A DNA stretch of 64,000 nt from Marinobacter sp. 2_MG-2023. Its GTDB lineage: Bacteria; Pseudomonadota; Gammaproteobacteria; Pseudomonadales; Oleiphilaceae. This document shows positions 39,696 through 50,412 of this stretch, piece after piece (within the stretch, counting starts at the first letter, position 1; each line of letters starts with the position of its first letter). The stretch lies in the NCBI RefSeq assembly GCF_030546935.1, contig NZ_JAUOPH010000001.1:793595-857594 (forward strand), in the 5' to 3' direction. Below the pieces are notes generated by a model. It saw only the letters and a program-made list of their open reading frames with translations. It did no database searches and had not been told where the DNA came from. The position numbers were made by a program, and so were the translations under genes.

Positions 39696-41047
39696 AGTAT
39701 CTCCCCCAAAGACTTGACCAGGGCGCCGAATTGCTCACCACGGTCCATATAATCCCGGAACATATCAAAGCTTGCGCAGGCAGGAGAAAAAAGCACCCGA
39801 TCGCCTTTCAACGCAAGCTCTGACGATTTTTTCACAGCATCAGCCAACGATGTTGCCTGGTATACCGGGATACCAGCACCAACTGCCTCAGCAATGCGGT
39901 CTGCGTCATGGCCGATCAACACCACTGCACGGCAGCATGCTGTAATCGGTGCTTCCAGGTCAGAAAACTTTGCCCCTTTGCCTTCTCCACCGGCAATCAG
40001 CACTATTTTCCCATCACCTTCCGGCACCAGGCTTTTTATAGCTGCGACGGTAGCGCCCACATTTGTGCCTTTTGAGTCGTTGATATAATCAACATCACCA
40101 AACGTGCGTATGAACTCACACCTGTGAGGCAAACCGCTAAACTGACGAGCGGTATCCAGCATAACGTTCATGGGCAGCCCCGCAGCCTGACCCAACGCCA
40201 GCGCTGCCATAACATTGCTGAGGTTGTGCCAGCCAATCAGCTTCAGCTCACTGGCGTTCAGTAGGTTATCGAACCCAAAGGTCAACCAGATGCCCTGGTC
40301 ATCTTCCCGGGTGCTGAACGTCTGCGGATTAACACGGTTGAATCCGAAGCACAAGAATCGAAGATTATCCCTGGCCATCGGTGTGCTCAGCGCATCATCC
40401 AGATTCACAATGGCGTTCTTGCAGCCACGGAAAATTCTCTGCTTGGCCTGGAAGTAAGCCATCTTGTCTGGATATCGATCCAGGTGGTCATCACTGACGT
40501 TCAGCACCGTAGCCGCCAGCGCATTCAATTCCCCGGTTGTTTCCAACTGAAAACTGGATAATTCGAGTACATAAAGCTCTGTATCAAGCCCCAGCAAATC
40601 CAGCGCGGGTGTTCCGATATTTCCGCCCACCTGAACTTTGAGACCGGCGGCCCTTGCCATTTCACCGAACAGTGTAGTGACCGTGGTCTTGCCATTGGAA
40701 CCGGTAATCGCAACTATCGGCGCATCGGCAGCCTCTGCGAACAGATCGATGTCGCCTCGGATACGCGCCCCCTGTTCAGCGGCGTGAGCAATTGCCGGCT
40801 CAGCGATGTTTATGCCCGGGCTGACGACCAACTCGCTGAAGTCAGCGAACAGCTCAGGATCAAATGGACCCAGATAGACAGGAACATCCGGCCACCCCGC
40901 ACGCAGGTCATCAATGCCCGGGGGAGCTTCGCGGCTATCAGCCACGACAACCTTTCGCCCCTGAGTAGACAGATAGCGCACGCAGGAGAGCCCGGTTTTA
41001 CCGAGCCCCACTACCAATATGCGGCGATCTGACGTGATGACACTCAT
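39692..41047 (-). CDS. murD: UDP-N-acetylmuramoyl-L-alanine--D-glutamate ligase
   Basis: Adds D-Glu to UDP-MurNAc-L-Ala. 451 residues. N-terminal VVGLGKTGLSCVRYL (about 12-26), P-loop GSNGKTTVT (about 116-124), and SFQLE (about 160) are present. The stop overlaps ftsW by four bases; mraY lies 15 bases upstream. All parts of the ligase are intact. Confidence 0.97.
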   Translation of the reverse strand: MSVITSDRRILVVGLGKTGLSCVRYLSTQGRKVVVADSREAPPGIDDLRAGWPDVPVYLGPFDPELFADFSELVVSPGINIAEPAIAHAAEQGARIRGDIDLFAEAADAPIVAITGSNGKTTVTTLFGEMARAAGLKVQVGGNIGTPALDLLGLDTELYVLELSSFQLETTGELNALAATVLNVSDDHLDRYPDKMAYFQAKQRIFRGCKNAIVNLDDALSTPMARDNLRFLCFGFNRVNPQTFSTREDDQGIWLTFGFDNLLNASELKLIGWHNLSNVMAALALGQAAGLPMNVMLDTARQFSGLPHRCEFIRTFGDVDYINDSKGTNVGATVAAIKSLVPEGDGKIVLIAGGEGKGAKFSDLEAPITACCRAVVLIGHDADRIAEAVGAGIPVYQATSLADAVKKSSELALKGDRVLFSPACASFDMFRDYMDRGEQFGALVKSLGEIL

Positions 41048-41062
41048 AATCAGTCCGTTTTC

Positions 41063-42148
41063 CTAACGTAATTTCAGACTGGCCAGGCCAATCAGAACGA
41101 GAATGACGGTGATAACCCAGAAGCGCACGATCACTCGCGGTTCCGGCCAGCCTTTGAGCTCAAAATGGTGGTGCAACGGCGCCATCCGGAAAATCCGGCG
41201 ACCGGTTAATCGGAATGAGGCCACCTGAAGGATCACTGAAACAGTTTCCATCACGAACACCCCACCCATGATGAAAAGAATTATTTCCTGGCGCACGATC
41301 ACCGCAACCACACCCAGAGCAGCACCAAGTGCAAGTGCGCCAACATCACCCATGAACACCTGAGCGGGATATGTGTTGAACCAAAGGAAGCCGAGACCGG
41401 CGCCGACCAATGCGCCACAAAACACAATAAGCTCACCGGTGCCTGGCAAATAGGGGATCAACAGATAGTTGGCGAATTGAACGTTGCCGGAAACATAAGC
41501 AAAGATAGCCAGCGCACCGGCGACCATCACCGTGGGCATAATGGCCAGACCATCCAGACCATCCGTCAGATTCACTGCGTTGCTGCTGCCGACGATGACG
41601 AAATAGGTCAGCAGGATGAAAAGTACCGGGCCAAGGGTCAGCGATACATTTTTTACGAACGGCAGGTAAAGCGAAGTTTCCTGAGGCAAGACCGAGCTGA
41701 AATACAACACTATGGCTGCACCAGCACCGATCAGCGATTGCCAGAAATACTTCCAGCGGGCAGGCAGACCGCGAGGGTTGCGCTCAACCACCTTGCGGTA
41801 ATCGTCAACCCACCCAACGGCGCCAAACATCAGGGTAACCAGCAAAGTAACCCACACATAACGATTCGTCAGATCCGCCCACAACAGTGTGCTGATGGCG
41901 ATAGATACCAGAATCAGCGCGCCACCCATAGTCGGGGTACCGGCTTTACTCAGATGGGTCTGGGGCCCGTCATCACGGACCGCCTGGCCAATCTGGTACT
42001 GGCTTAGCTTGCGAATCATCACAGGCCCAATAACCAATGAAATCAGGAGAGCGGTCAACGTTCCCAAAATTCCACGCACGGTCAGGTACTGAAACACTGT
42101 CAGCGCTGAAAAATACTGTGATAGAACCTCTGTCAGCCAGAGCAGCAT
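41063..42148 (-). CDS. mraY: Phospho-N-acetylmuramoyl-pentapeptide transferase
   Basis: Moves phospho-MurNAc-pentapeptide onto undecaprenyl phosphate to make lipid I. 361 residues with ten membrane helices, as in E. coli (360). Key motifs: KAGTPTMGG (about 68-76), DDYRK (about 115), [10 protein letters not shown] (about 195-204) with the catalytic Asp, and APLHHHFE (about 323). It overlaps murF by 16 bases. Confidence 0.98.
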   Translation of the reverse strand: MLLWLTEVLSQYFSALTVFQYLTVRGILGTLTALLISLVIGPVMIRKLSQYQIGQAVRDDGPQTHLSKAGTPTMGGALILVSIAISTLLWADLTNRYVWVTLLVTLMFGAVGWVDDYRKVVERNPRGLPARWKYFWQSLIGAGAAIVLYFSSVLPQETSLYLPFVKNVSLTLGPVLFILLTYFVIVGSSNAVNLTDGLDGLAIMPTVMVAGALAIFAYVSGNVQFANYLLIPYLPGTGELIVFCGALVGAGLGFLWFNTYPAQVFMGDVGALALGAALGVVAVIVRQEIILFIMGGVFVMETVSVILQVASFRLTGRRIFRMAPLHHHFELKGWPEPRVIVRFWVITVILVLIGLASLKLR

Positions 42149-43560
42149 GCGTTATTCACCTTGTTTTTAATCCCTTCCACCACGAGATCCATGGCGGCGC
42201 TCCTGGACCCTTTCACCAGCACGGTCATCGGCAGCTCATTAACAAGAGCGATGGCTTGCACTGCTTCTTCGTGTGTCTGATACGTTTCAGTTGTTTCGCC
42301 AAAACCGTCGGCATAGCCGTCGCATCCAGCTCCCACCGTCAGCAGGCGGTCGATTCCGAGTTCGGAAGCCAGTACTCCGACCTCCTTGTGCAGTTCACGG
42401 GCAGTTGGCCCCAGCTCTCCCATGGCACCAAAAACCGCAACACGCTTGCCATCGCGTGTTGCCAGAACGCTCAGCGCAGCTTTCATGGACGCCGGGTTAG
42501 CGTTGTAACTGTCGTCGATGACTGACAGCCCTCCCGAAAAATTGACAACCTGCAGTCGGCCGCGAACCGGTTGCACCCCGGCGAGGCCTTCGATAACCGC
42601 AATATCTGTTGCTCCCAGCTCACGAGTCGCTGCAATAGCAAGCAGAGTGTTCGTTACGTTGTGCTCGCCTTCCAAAGGCAGTGGTAACTTACAAGTCCAG
42701 CCGCCCGGCCCTGTAACCACGATTTCCGGCTTTTGGTCTTGAGGCTGTTTTACAATGGCGTTGTAGTCCGCATCCGGGTGCCCATAGCGGCTAACGCTCG
42801 CAACCCTGCGACTGCCGGCACGCGTACGCCATAGCTCGAAAGCTGGGTCATCGCGATTCAGAACAACCAGGCCGCCCTCAGCGACACCCTCAATAATCTC
42901 GCCCTTGGCCTGCACAATATTTTCATAGCTGCCAAAGCCTTCCAGATGCGCTTGGCCAGCGTTTGTGAGAACTGCCACCTGTGGGCGAGTGATTGCCACC
43001 GTATGTGCAATTTCACCGAGCCCGCTGGCTCCGAGTTCGATAACGCCATACCTGTGGGCTGGCCTGAGGCCAAACAGAGTCAGCGGAACACCAATGTGGT
43101 TGTTCAGATTGCCGCGGGTCGCCAGCGTATCGCCCATGCGAGTCAGAATGGCGGCAGTCAATTCCTTAACGGTGGTTTTGCCGCTGCTACCAGTGATTGC
43201 AACCAGTTTTGCGTCACTCTCGTTGCGGTTGCCTGCGGCGAGGCCTGCCAGCGCGTCAACGGTGTCAGCCACAACCAACTGGGGCATCTGGCGGGAGTTG
43301 TCCGGATCGTTATCGATGGCGCTATCAAGAGCGCTATCAAAGGCATCGACCACGACAGCACTGGCTCCTGACTGCTTCGCCGCCAGCAAAAACTCATGGC
43401 CATCAAAGTTCTCACCACGCAGGGCAACAAACAGGTCACCCGGTTTCAGTGCACGCGTATCGGTGGAGATGTCAGCAAACGTGGTAGCGTCGAGCCCCGT
43501 GGATTTGCAGACAGCGCTGGTAAACTCCATGGCTTCAGCCAGTGAAAAAGCGCGCATCAT
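42133..43560 (-). CDS. murF: UDP-MurNAc-tripeptide--D-Ala-D-Ala ligase
   Basis: Adds the D-Ala-D-Ala dipeptide made by DdlB. 475 residues. P-loop [13 protein letters not shown] (about 122-134), [10 protein letters not shown] (about 155) and [11 protein letters not shown] (about 330-340) are seen. The start [10 protein letters not shown] overlaps the murE stop by four bases; the stop overlaps mraY. Confidence 0.97.
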   Translation of the reverse strand: MMRAFSLAEAMEFTSAVCKSTGLDATTFADISTDTRALKPGDLFVALRGENFDGHEFLLAAKQSGASAVVVDAFDSALDSAIDNDPDNSRQMPQLVVADTVDALAGLAAGNRNESDAKLVAITGSSGKTTVKELTAAILTRMGDTLATRGNLNNHIGVPLTLFGLRPAHRYGVIELGASGLGEIAHTVAITRPQVAVLTNAGQAHLEGFGSYENIVQAKGEIIEGVAEGGLVVLNRDDPAFELWRTRAGSRRVASVSRYGHPDADYNAIVKQPQDQKPEIVVTGPGGWTCKLPLPLEGEHNVTNTLLAIAATRELGATDIAVIEGLAGVQPVRGRLQVVNFSGGLSVIDDSYNANPASMKAALSVLATRDGKRVAVFGAMGELGPTARELHKEVGVLASELGIDRLLTVGAGCDGYADGFGETTETYQTHEEAVQAIALVNELPMTVLVKGSRSAAMDLVVEGIKNKVNNACCSG

Positions 43561-45041
43561 GCTGCACCTCCCTCAAGTCTCAGCACCTGGCGAACCTGAG
43601 CTGCATCGCTGAAGGGAAGCTTCTTACCAGCAATCTCCTGCCAGGCTTCATGACCTTTGCCTGCTATAAGAACGATATCGTCCGGCGTTGCCATACTCAC
43701 CGCAAAACGAATCGCCTCCGCTCGATCATGGATCACCGTTACAGCGCCCGCCTCTGAAAAGCCCGCCAGAATATCCTGAACAATTTCTGCCGGGCTCTCT
43801 GTACGCGGGTTGTCATCTGTAACAACGATCACATCGGCACCCGCTTCTGCTTCTTTCGCCATTTCCGGGCGCTTTCCGCTGTCGCGGTCGCCCCCGCAAC
43901 CGAAAACACAAATCAGCCGGCCAGTTACATGCGGCCTCAGAGCCGCCAATGCATTGGTCAAGGCGTCCGGGGTATGGGCATAGTCCACAACAGCAGAAAT
44001 TCCATCCGCACCAACAAACTGTTCGAGCCTGCCAGGAGGCGGAACCAACTGTTTCACAACCTGCTGAACCTGCTCTACCGGGACGCCCAGTGTCATGACT
44101 GTCGCAACGGCCGCGAGCACATTACTGGCATTGAAGCTGCCCATCAGAGGCACGGAGAGCTCAAATGCCCCCCACTCACCGTCGACCGTTGCATGAAAAC
44201 CGGAACCCGTGGGATGAAACTCTTTCAACCACAGTTCCGTCTCGGACTCGTGCAGGCTGTAGCGGACGCGATCGCTCCGACCTTCGAGCTTTTCATACAA
44301 CTGACGACCGAAAGGATCATCAAAGTTGATCACCGAAAAATGCACATCTTCGCGTTCGAAAAGCCTAGCCTTGGTTGCCCCGTAGGCTTCCATGGAGCCG
44401 TGATAATCGAGGTGATCCCGCGTCAGGTTAGTGAATATCGCTGCGGTTATGTTCAGTCCATCCACGCGCCCCTGGTCGAGACCATGCGATGACACCTCCA
44501 TCGCTGCAGCACGGCCGCCCTTGGCGAGAATAGCCGACAGCACACGATTTATCTGAACAGCATCGGGCGTCGTATGGGTAGCGCTTTGCAAAGCTCCCGG
44601 CATGCCGTAACCCAGAGTTCCCAGAACACCACAAGGTGTCCCCGTCTGGGTCAGCAACTGGGCAACATAATGACTCACGGAGGTTTTACCATTGGTACCC
44701 GTAACACCTATCAGACGAAGCCGACGGGATGGGTGCTCGTAAAAGCGGGCTGCAATTTTTCCCGTTAACTGCCGCAGCCCCACAATCGGGACAATCAGCG
44801 CACCGTGGTGTTCCGAGCACTCCTGATCTGCATCAGACTCCATAAGCACAACCGTCGCACCGGCGGCTATGGCCTGATCCACATAATAGTCCGCGGGCGT
44901 AGCTGCCCCCGCCAGTGCAACAAACGCATCGCCAGAACCGATCTCACGGCTATCAGTCTGCAACCCGTGAATCGTTACATCGAACACTGAGGGAACAGTA
45001 ACAATACCTTGCAACAGAGTGCTGAGAGACGTTATGCACAT
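43557..45041 (-). CDS. murE: UDP-MurNAc-L-Ala-D-Glu--meso-diaminopimelate ligase
   Basis: Adds the third residue of the stem peptide. 494 residues. P-loop GTNGKTSVSHY (about 115-125) is present. The substrate-selecting motif DNPRTE (near 415) is the meso-diaminopimelate type, so the wall is standard Gram-negative A1gamma. The start MCITSLST has a G-rich RBS just behind the ftsI stop; it overlaps murF by four bases. Confidence 0.97.
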   Translation of the reverse strand: MCITSLSTLLQGIVTVPSVFDVTIHGLQTDSREIGSGDAFVALAGAATPADYYVDQAIAAGATVVLMESDADQECSEHHGALIVPIVGLRQLTGKIAARFYEHPSRRLRLIGVTGTNGKTSVSHYVAQLLTQTGTPCGVLGTLGYGMPGALQSATHTTPDAVQINRVLSAILAKGGRAAAMEVSSHGLDQGRVDGLNITAAIFTNLTRDHLDYHGSMEAYGATKARLFEREDVHFSVINFDDPFGRQLYEKLEGRSDRVRYSLHESETELWLKEFHPTGSGFHATVDGEWGAFELSVPLMGSFNASNVLAAVATVMTLGVPVEQVQQVVKQLVPPPGRLEQFVGADGISAVVDYAHTPDALTNALAALRPHVTGRLICVFGCGGDRDSGKRPEMAKEAEAGADVIVVTDDNPRTESPAEIVQDILAGFSEAGAVTVIHDRAEAIRFAVSMATPDDIVLIAGKGHEAWQEIAGKKLPFSDAAQVRQVLRLEGGAA

Positions 45042-45045
45042 AGGC

Positions 45046-46785
45046 TTACCCCCTCTCCCCTGTTTTTTGCGTTTGCGGGCCTGCGGTGCCTACCTCAAGC
45101 TCCGGCTTCACGTTCAGGAGGCGAAGCGCATCACTCATCACCCGTGAAAAAACCGGCGCCGCTACTTCGCCGCCGTAATATTCACCGGACTGGGGCGCAT
45201 CGACGGCCACGACCGTGACAATTCTGGGATTATCGATTGGCGCCATTCCGGCGAAAATCGCTTTGTACTGGCTATCCTCGTAGCCTTGAGCCCCTACCAG
45301 ATGAACGGTACCTGTCTTGCCTCCGGCGCTGTAGAAGCCGGGCTGAGCCCGCTTTCCTGAGCCCCTGGAAACCACCTCTCCCAGCATAAGCCGCACATCG
45401 CCCGTTACTTGCTCGGACAACACTCTTTCGCCAACGGGTTTTTCATTCAACTTGAGCAGGCTTAGCGGATACCGCACACCACCATTTGCTATAACCATGT
45501 AGGCTTGAGCCAGCTGAAGGGCATTGACGCTCATGCCGTAACCGTATGAGAGCGTTGCCTCTTCCGAGGGGCGCCATTTTGGTCGCGCCGGCAATACACC
45601 CACTGCTTCTCCCGGGAAGCCGATGCCGGTTGGCTGACCAAACCCGAGCCGGGCGTACAAATTACGGATGGTGTCACCACCCAGCTCGGTCGCGATCTTG
45701 CTGACACCGACGTTACTGGACTTCACTATAATGTCGGTAAGACTGATAACGCCGTAGTTCCTGTAATCACGAATCGTAAACCGACCAAAACGGCGATAAC
45801 CGGGAGAGGTATCGATCGTTGTGTTGGCCGAGTATTGCCCCGACTCGAGCGCGGCGGCTATCGAGATCGGTTTCATGGTTGAGCCTGGCTCAAACAGATC
45901 CGTAATCGCCTTATTGCGGAGATTTCCCGGCGCAAGCTGGCTGCGGTCATTGGGGTTATACGAGCCCTGATTAACCATAGCGAGGACCTCACCGGTCTCG
46001 ACATCGAGCATCACGAGCGTGCCGCCACGCGCGTCGTGGGCTCCGACCACGGCTTTCAACTCGCGATAAGCCAGGTATTGCAGGCGCAGATCAATGCTCA
46101 GCTCAAGATTTTTCCCAGGGCTGGCATCCCGAATAAGCGTAAGATCCTTGATAATGCGCCCGCGATTGTCCTTCAGCACGCGTTTGCGGCCAGACTCTCC
46201 GGACAGCCAGTCGTTATATGCCAGCTCCATGCCTTCCTGGCCGAGCTCATCAATGTTGGTAAACCCGACAACATGAGCGGTCACCTCTCCCGCCGGGTAA
46301 TAACGCCGATATTCCTGGCGTGTATAAACACCGGGAATATCCAGCTCCATAGCCTTTGCGGCCAGTGCCGGCTGTATCTTTCGACGAAGGTAAATGAATT
46401 CTCGCCCAGCGTAGGTCGCAAGACGTTCACGCAGCTTGGCCTCACTGATATCCAGCACCCGCGCCAGATTAGTCAGACGGGGTTCATCGGGATCGGTCTC
46501 TGAAGGATTGGCCCAGAGCGTCTGAACCGGGGTGCTCACTGCCAAAGGCTCACCGTAACGATCCGTCACCACGCCCCGGTGAGCATCGATGGCCTCTACG
46601 CGAATCGTGCGCACATCACCCTGTTTTCGTAAAAAATCATTATCTACAACGTGTAGATCAACCAGCCGCCAGCCAATCGCCAGCACAACGACCAGAAATA
46701 CGCCCAGCACGGAGCCAAAGCGCCAGGCTTTCAAGCCTGCCGCTATCTTCTGGCCCAATGTTCTTGCTGATTCCTGGCTTGACAA
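45046..46785 (-). CDS. ftsI: Septal transpeptidase FtsI (PBP3)
   Basis: Class B penicillin-binding protein that cross-links septal peptidoglycan with FtsW. 579 residues: one N-terminal membrane helix (about 23-43), a pedestal domain, then the transpeptidase with SxxK in EPGSTMKPIS (about 299-308), SxN in VKSSNVG (about 358) and KTG in GGKTGTVHLV (about 490). The C-terminal segment after KTG is typical in length. It follows ftsL and precedes murE with four bases between. Confidence 0.97.
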   Translation of the reverse strand: MSSQESARTLGQKIAAGLKAWRFGSVLGVFLVVVLAIGWRLVDLHVVDNDFLRKQGDVRTIRVEAIDAHRGVVTDRYGEPLAVSTPVQTLWANPSETDPDEPRLTNLARVLDISEAKLRERLATYAGREFIYLRRKIQPALAAKAMELDIPGVYTRQEYRRYYPAGEVTAHVVGFTNIDELGQEGMELAYNDWLSGESGRKRVLKDNRGRIIKDLTLIRDASPGKNLELSIDLRLQYLAYRELKAVVGAHDARGGTLVMLDVETGEVLAMVNQGSYNPNDRSQLAPGNLRNKAITDLFEPGSTMKPISIAAALESGQYSANTTIDTSPGYRRFGRFTIRDYRNYGVISLTDIIVKSSNVGVSKIATELGGDTIRNLYARLGFGQPTGIGFPGEAVGVLPARPKWRPSEEATLSYGYGMSVNALQLAQAYMVIANGGVRYPLSLLKLNEKPVGERVLSEQVTGDVRLMLGEVVSRGSGKRAQPGFYSAGGKTGTVHLVGAQGYEDSQYKAIFAGMAPIDNPRIVTVVAVDAPQSGEYYGGEVAAPVFSRVMSDALRLLNVKPELEVGTAGPQTQKTGERG

Positions 46786-46828
46786 TCAGATCACCCTGAT
46801 AAGGTTATTGTCATGAATTACTGCAGTG

Positions 46829-47221
46829 CTAACGCGACATCAGCGGCACCAGGACAATGTCCTGACGCCCTGGGACCACCATACTGAATCGCTCTGCCGC
46901 AAGAGTTTCTACGCGACCATGGGCCCCCAGAGCACTTTGCTCCAGAAGCAACTGACTCCACTCCGCCTGAAAACGATCACGCTCGGCCTGAAGTTGAGAA
47001 AGCGTATTAAACAGCCCGCGGTTCTCGTGAGCGCTGACAACAACGCCGATCGATGAACCTACAAGTAGCGCAGCGAGAGCCAGTGACACCAAGACCTTTT
47101 TTTGCCGGGTGGCATCAAAAACGCGCCGCGAAATCCTGACAGCAGCTACAACGCCACCACGAACCTTTTCTTTATTCAGCTTCGCCGTCTTTACCGTCGG
47201 CTCTATGGCTACCGCGCCCAT
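46829..47221 (-). CDS. ftsL: Cell division protein FtsL
   Basis: Small bitopic divisome protein that forms a coiled coil with FtsB and regulates FtsWI. 130 residues: a basic cytoplasmic N-terminus (about 1-42), one membrane helix (VLVSLALAALLVGSSIGVVVSA) and a periplasmic leucine-zipper-like coiled coil (about 70-105, LQAERDRFQAEWSQLLLEQ). The tail ends near VPLMSR. The N-terminal extension is longer than in E. coli FtsL. It lies two bases after rsmH. Confidence 0.93.
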   Translation of the reverse strand: MGAVAIEPTVKTAKLNKEKVRGGVVAAVRISRRVFDATRQKKVLVSLALAALLVGSSIGVVVSAHENRGLFNTLSQLQAERDRFQAEWSQLLLEQSALGAHGRVETLAAERFSMVVPGRQDIVLVPLMSR

Positions 47222-47223
47222 AA

Positions 47224-48210
47224 TTACGCGCTCCCCTGCGATTTCTGTTTGCTGTCGTCGATACGCTCCAGAACCCGCATAACAGCGCTGCGGGCTCGAA
47301 CATTTTCACTGACCTCGCCGGCACCGGCTTTACTGGCCTTGCCAATCAACCTAAAGCCAGAAGCCTCCTGCTCAGCCGTTACCGGTATTCCTTTCGGCAA
47401 TCTGGGGCCACGAGCAAGATCTCGCATAAAGCGCTTTACCAGCCGATCTTCCAGCGAATGAAAACTGATAACCACGAGACGCCCACCAGGCGCCAGCCGG
47501 CTTACTGCTGCTTTCAGCCCGACCTCCAGGTCCTCCAGTTCGCGGTTAATAAAAATCCGAACTGCCTGGAACGTGCGTGTTGCCGGATGCTTGTGTTTCT
47601 CTTTTTTCGGCACGGCTTCGCTCACCAGCGCGGCCAATTGAAGCGTGGTTTCAATAGGCGCCTCCTGGCGACGCTCGACTATCAGTCGGGCGATACGGCG
47701 GGAAAACTTTTCCTCACCGTAACGAAAAATCACATTAGCGATTTCATGCTCTTCCGCGTATGCCAGCCACTCAGCCGCACTTGGCGACTGCAGCGGATTC
47801 ATGCGCATATCCAATGGACCATCACGCATAAAGCTGAAACCTCTCGACGCATCGTCAAGCTGCGGTGAAGACACACCCAGATCCATCAACACGCCATCAA
47901 CTTGTTCCCAGCCAGCATCGGATACCGCGCGACTGAGCTCAGCAAAGGAACCATGGAAGTATCCAAAACGAGGATCATCTGCAGCCAGACCTTCAGCTAC
48001 AGAAATGGCTTCAGGATCCTTGTCGATGCCCAGCAAATGTCCAGACGCGCCCAGGCGCCCGAGAATAAGCTTGCTGTGGCCACCCCTACCAAAGGTGCCA
48101 TCTACATATTTGCCATCGGGATCGCTGACCAGATAGTCGACCGCCGAATCCAGAAGGACCGAGCGATGCGAAAAATCTGCCCCGACCTCCTGAGTGCGAT
48201 CGGTGGTCAT
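47224..48210 (-). CDS. rsmH: 16S rRNA m4C1402 methyltransferase
   Basis: SAM-dependent N4-methylation of C1402 in 16S rRNA; the partner RsmI, encoded at 49384-50277, methylates the 2'-OH of the same nucleotide. 328 residues. Signature [13 protein letters not shown] (about 15-27), [10 protein letters not shown] (about 37-46), [10 protein letters not shown] (about 110) and [11 protein letters not shown] (about 255). It overlaps mraZ by four bases. Confidence 0.97.
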   Translation of the reverse strand: MTTDRTQEVGADFSHRSVLLDSAVDYLVSDPDGKYVDGTFGRGGHSKLILGRLGASGHLLGIDKDPEAISVAEGLAADDPRFGYFHGSFAELSRAVSDAGWEQVDGVLMDLGVSSPQLDDASRGFSFMRDGPLDMRMNPLQSPSAAEWLAYAEEHEIANVIFRYGEEKFSRRIARLIVERRQEAPIETTLQLAALVSEAVPKKEKHKHPATRTFQAVRIFINRELEDLEVGLKAAVSRLAPGGRLVVISFHSLEDRLVKRFMRDLARGPRLPKGIPVTAEQEASGFRLIGKASKAGAGEVSENVRARSAVMRVLERIDDSKQKSQGSA

Positions 48211-48659
48211 AGGGAGAGCGCCTCCATCTCAGGTGGCATATCATCATCACCAGAGGATTCATCCAGCCACTCGAACCAGCGCTCCTCACTCCACAGCTCC
48301 AGCTTCTTACCCTGACCGATGAGCATCAGTTTTTTCTCAAGATGGGCATAACTGCGCAATGTGGGCGGCACCAGAATGCGCCCAGCGGAGTCCATCTCCA
48401 TGGGCGCCGCGTTACCAAGCAACAGCCGCTGGAGGCGACGCGCCGCCTTATTCATATTGGGAAGCGCCTCAATTTTAGGGCGAAGAATCTCCCACTCGGG
48501 TTCCGGATAGACCAGCAGACACCGCTCTTCATCGGCATTCGCAGTCAATACAATGCGCCCACCACAGGTCTGCGCGAGGCCTTCGCGCACCTTGGCGGGG
48601 ATCGCCAGGCGACCCTTCGCATCCATATTGATGGCATGACTGCCGAGAAAATTGCTCAT
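48207..48659 (-). CDS. mraZ: Transcriptional regulator MraZ
   Basis: AbrB-like DNA-binding protein that in E. coli represses its own dcw promoter by binding TGGGN direct repeats. 150 residues with two SpoVT/AbrB-like repeats: [17 protein letters not shown] (about 10-26) and [14 protein letters not shown] (about 92-105). It is first in the dcw cluster. The operator repeats and the promoter are readable directly upstream. Confidence 0.97.
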   Translation of the reverse strand: MSNFLGSHAINMDAKGRLAIPAKVREGLAQTCGGRIVLTANADEERCLLVYPEPEWEILRPKIEALPNMNKAARRLQRLLLGNAAPMEMDSAGRILVPPTLRSYAHLEKKLMLIGQGKKLELWSEERWFEWLDESSGDDDMPPEMEALSL

Positions 48660-48683
48660 TTACACCGTCTCTGAGTACTCAAA

Positions 48684-48720
48684 AACCACAAATAACCACT
48701 AGAAACCACTTTTTCCCACT
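48684..48720 (-). promoter_or_regulatory. MraZ operator: four 10-bp-spaced repeats
   Basis: On the minus strand TGG(G/T)(A/T) occurs four times at an exact 10-bp period (first T at 48718, 48708, 48698 and 48688). This equals the TGGGN-N5 direct-repeat arrangement reported for E. coli MraZ. The array lies between the promoter and the mraZ ATG, so a bound MraZ oligomer would block transcription. The first repeat is TGGGA; the other three are TGGTT. Confidence 0.85.
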
Positions 48721-48727
48721 TGTGCAC

Positions 48728-48756
48728 ACTATAGAAACACGCAATTCACAATGCAA
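48728..48756 (-). promoter_or_regulatory. Sigma-70 promoter of mraZ and the dcw cluster (Pmra)
   Basis: Minus strand TTGCAT (48751-48756), a 17-bp gap and TATAGT (48728-48733). The predicted start is just ahead of the MraZ repeats. Confidence 0.8.
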
Positions 48757-48965
48757 GCGCCGTAAACAGCGGCCCTCTTGGAAAAGTTCCTTTTACGACA
48801 ACAAGTTACGGACGACAGCGTGAGAAAAAGGTAATATTACGGATAAGAAAAGAAGGAAAATCAAACACCTGCAAAAGTGTTTGAAGAAGACAAGTGAGGT
48901 ATAAGATTTTTTGGCTATAAGAAGCGCGCCATGAGAATGAACGCGCTTCACAACCTGAAGGAAAA
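48757..48965. other. AT-rich intergenic stretch between mraZ promoter and rnpB
   Basis: No gene is seen in these roughly 210 bases. Two perfect inverted repeats stand out: CAAACAC/GTGTTTG with an 8-base loop (48862-48883), and GAAGCGCG/CGCGCTTC with a 13-base loop (48921-48949). The second lies just downstream of rnpB on its strand and may be a backup terminator or a processing hairpin. Confidence 0.5.
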
Positions 48966-49326
<361 letters not shown>

Positions 49327-49332
49327 GGCGAG

Positions 49333-49361
49333 ACAATACTCCTGCACTACGCACCATGCAA
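49333..49361 (-). promoter_or_regulatory. Sigma-70 promoter of rnpB
   Basis: Minus strand TTGCAT (49356-49361), a 17-bp gap and TATTGT (49333-49338). The expected start, about seven bases on, coincides with the rnpB 5' end at about 49326. The -35 hexamer is the same as that of Pmra. Confidence 0.8.
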
Positions 49362-49383
49362 GAAAAAGCACCGCCCCAGGGTG

Positions 49384-50277
49384 TTAGCCGTCTTTAAGTT
49401 CCAATGCTCGCTGATACAGCTCGTTTTTACCCAATCCCGTTAAACCAGAAGCAATCTTCGCAACTTTCTTGACCGGCAGCTCCGCCATTAAAAGGTTTAG
49501 CAACCGATCCACATCCAGCGCACCAGCCATCAATCCGCTTTCAGATTTATCAGCACCCCTTACCATAACAACGAACTCGCCACGACTGCCGTGAGGGTCG
49601 TCTTGCAGTGCAGAAAGAACCTGTGAAGCTTCACCGGAGTAAAAAGTCTCGAATGTCTTGGTGATCTCCCTACCCAGCACAATCTCGCGATGCGCACCCA
49701 TAACGTCCGCTATGTCGGACACTGTATCCAGTATTCTGTGGGGTGACTCATAGAAGACCAGTGTTGCTGTCTCCTTTTGAAGCTCTCCCAGCTCCGTGCA
49801 TCGACCTGTGCGCTTTGCAGGCAAAAACCCGACAAACAGGAAGCGGTCTGTAGGCAGGCCCGCAGCGCTAAGTGCAGCAACCAATGCGCAGGCCCCAGGG
49901 ATCGGACTCACCCGCACCCCCTCAGCCCTCGCTTCACGAACGAGCACATAGCCCGGATCAGAGATCAGTGGCGTGCCCGCGTCTGAAATCAACGCAACAT
50001 CAGCACCCGCCAATAACTGATCCAGTATGCTTTTAACTCTGCCACGCTCATTGTGATCATGTAATGCAATCAGGGGCTTGCTGATACCCAGATGTTGAAT
50101 CAGACGCCCACTATGACGGGTATCCTCTGCAGCAATCACAGCAACCTCCGAAAGCACCCTGACTGCACGCGGCGAAAGATCCTCCAGATTCCCAATGGGG
50201 GTGGCAACGATGTATAGCGTTCCACGGCCATCACCTGGCTTTATGGCCTGTATGGCAGATTGATCCGATTCAGATTT
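49384..50277 (-). CDS. rsmI: 16S rRNA 2'-O-ribose C1402 methyltransferase
   Basis: SAM-dependent methylation of the ribose of C1402, partner of RsmH. 297 residues from a TTG at 50277 that has GAGG eight bases upstream; a GTG at 50298 is an alternative lacking an RBS. Motifs: GTLYIVATPIGNLEDLSPRA (near 20), AAEDTRHSG (about 50), SDAGTPLISDPG (about 95) and ESPHRI (about 170). It is divergent from lpoA and located just ahead of rnpB. Confidence 0.95.
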   Translation of the reverse strand, partial: KSESDQSAIQAIKPGDGRGTLYIVATPIGNLEDLSPRAVRVLSEVAVIAAEDTRHSGRLIQHLGISKPLIALHDHNERGRVKSILDQLLAGADVALISDAGTPLISDPGYVLVREARAEGVRVSPIPGACALVAALSAAGLPTDRFLFVGFLPAKRTGRCTELGELQKETATLVFYESPHRILDTVSDIADVMGAHREIVLGREITKTFETFYSGEASQVLSALQDDPHGSRGEFVVMVRGADKSESGLMAGALDVDRLLNLLMAELPVKKVAKIASGLTGLGKNELYQRALELKDG

Positions 50278-50412
50278 CAAAATGTAAGCCTCGCGCACAG
50301 GGACATGGTTACCATGACACCTGCGTCATGTGAATTAGCCCGGGAGCTGTTAAACTTGCCACCATCAGATCGGCGCCACAAGCCCAAAACTCCGGAATCT
50401 ATAGAGCTTGCC

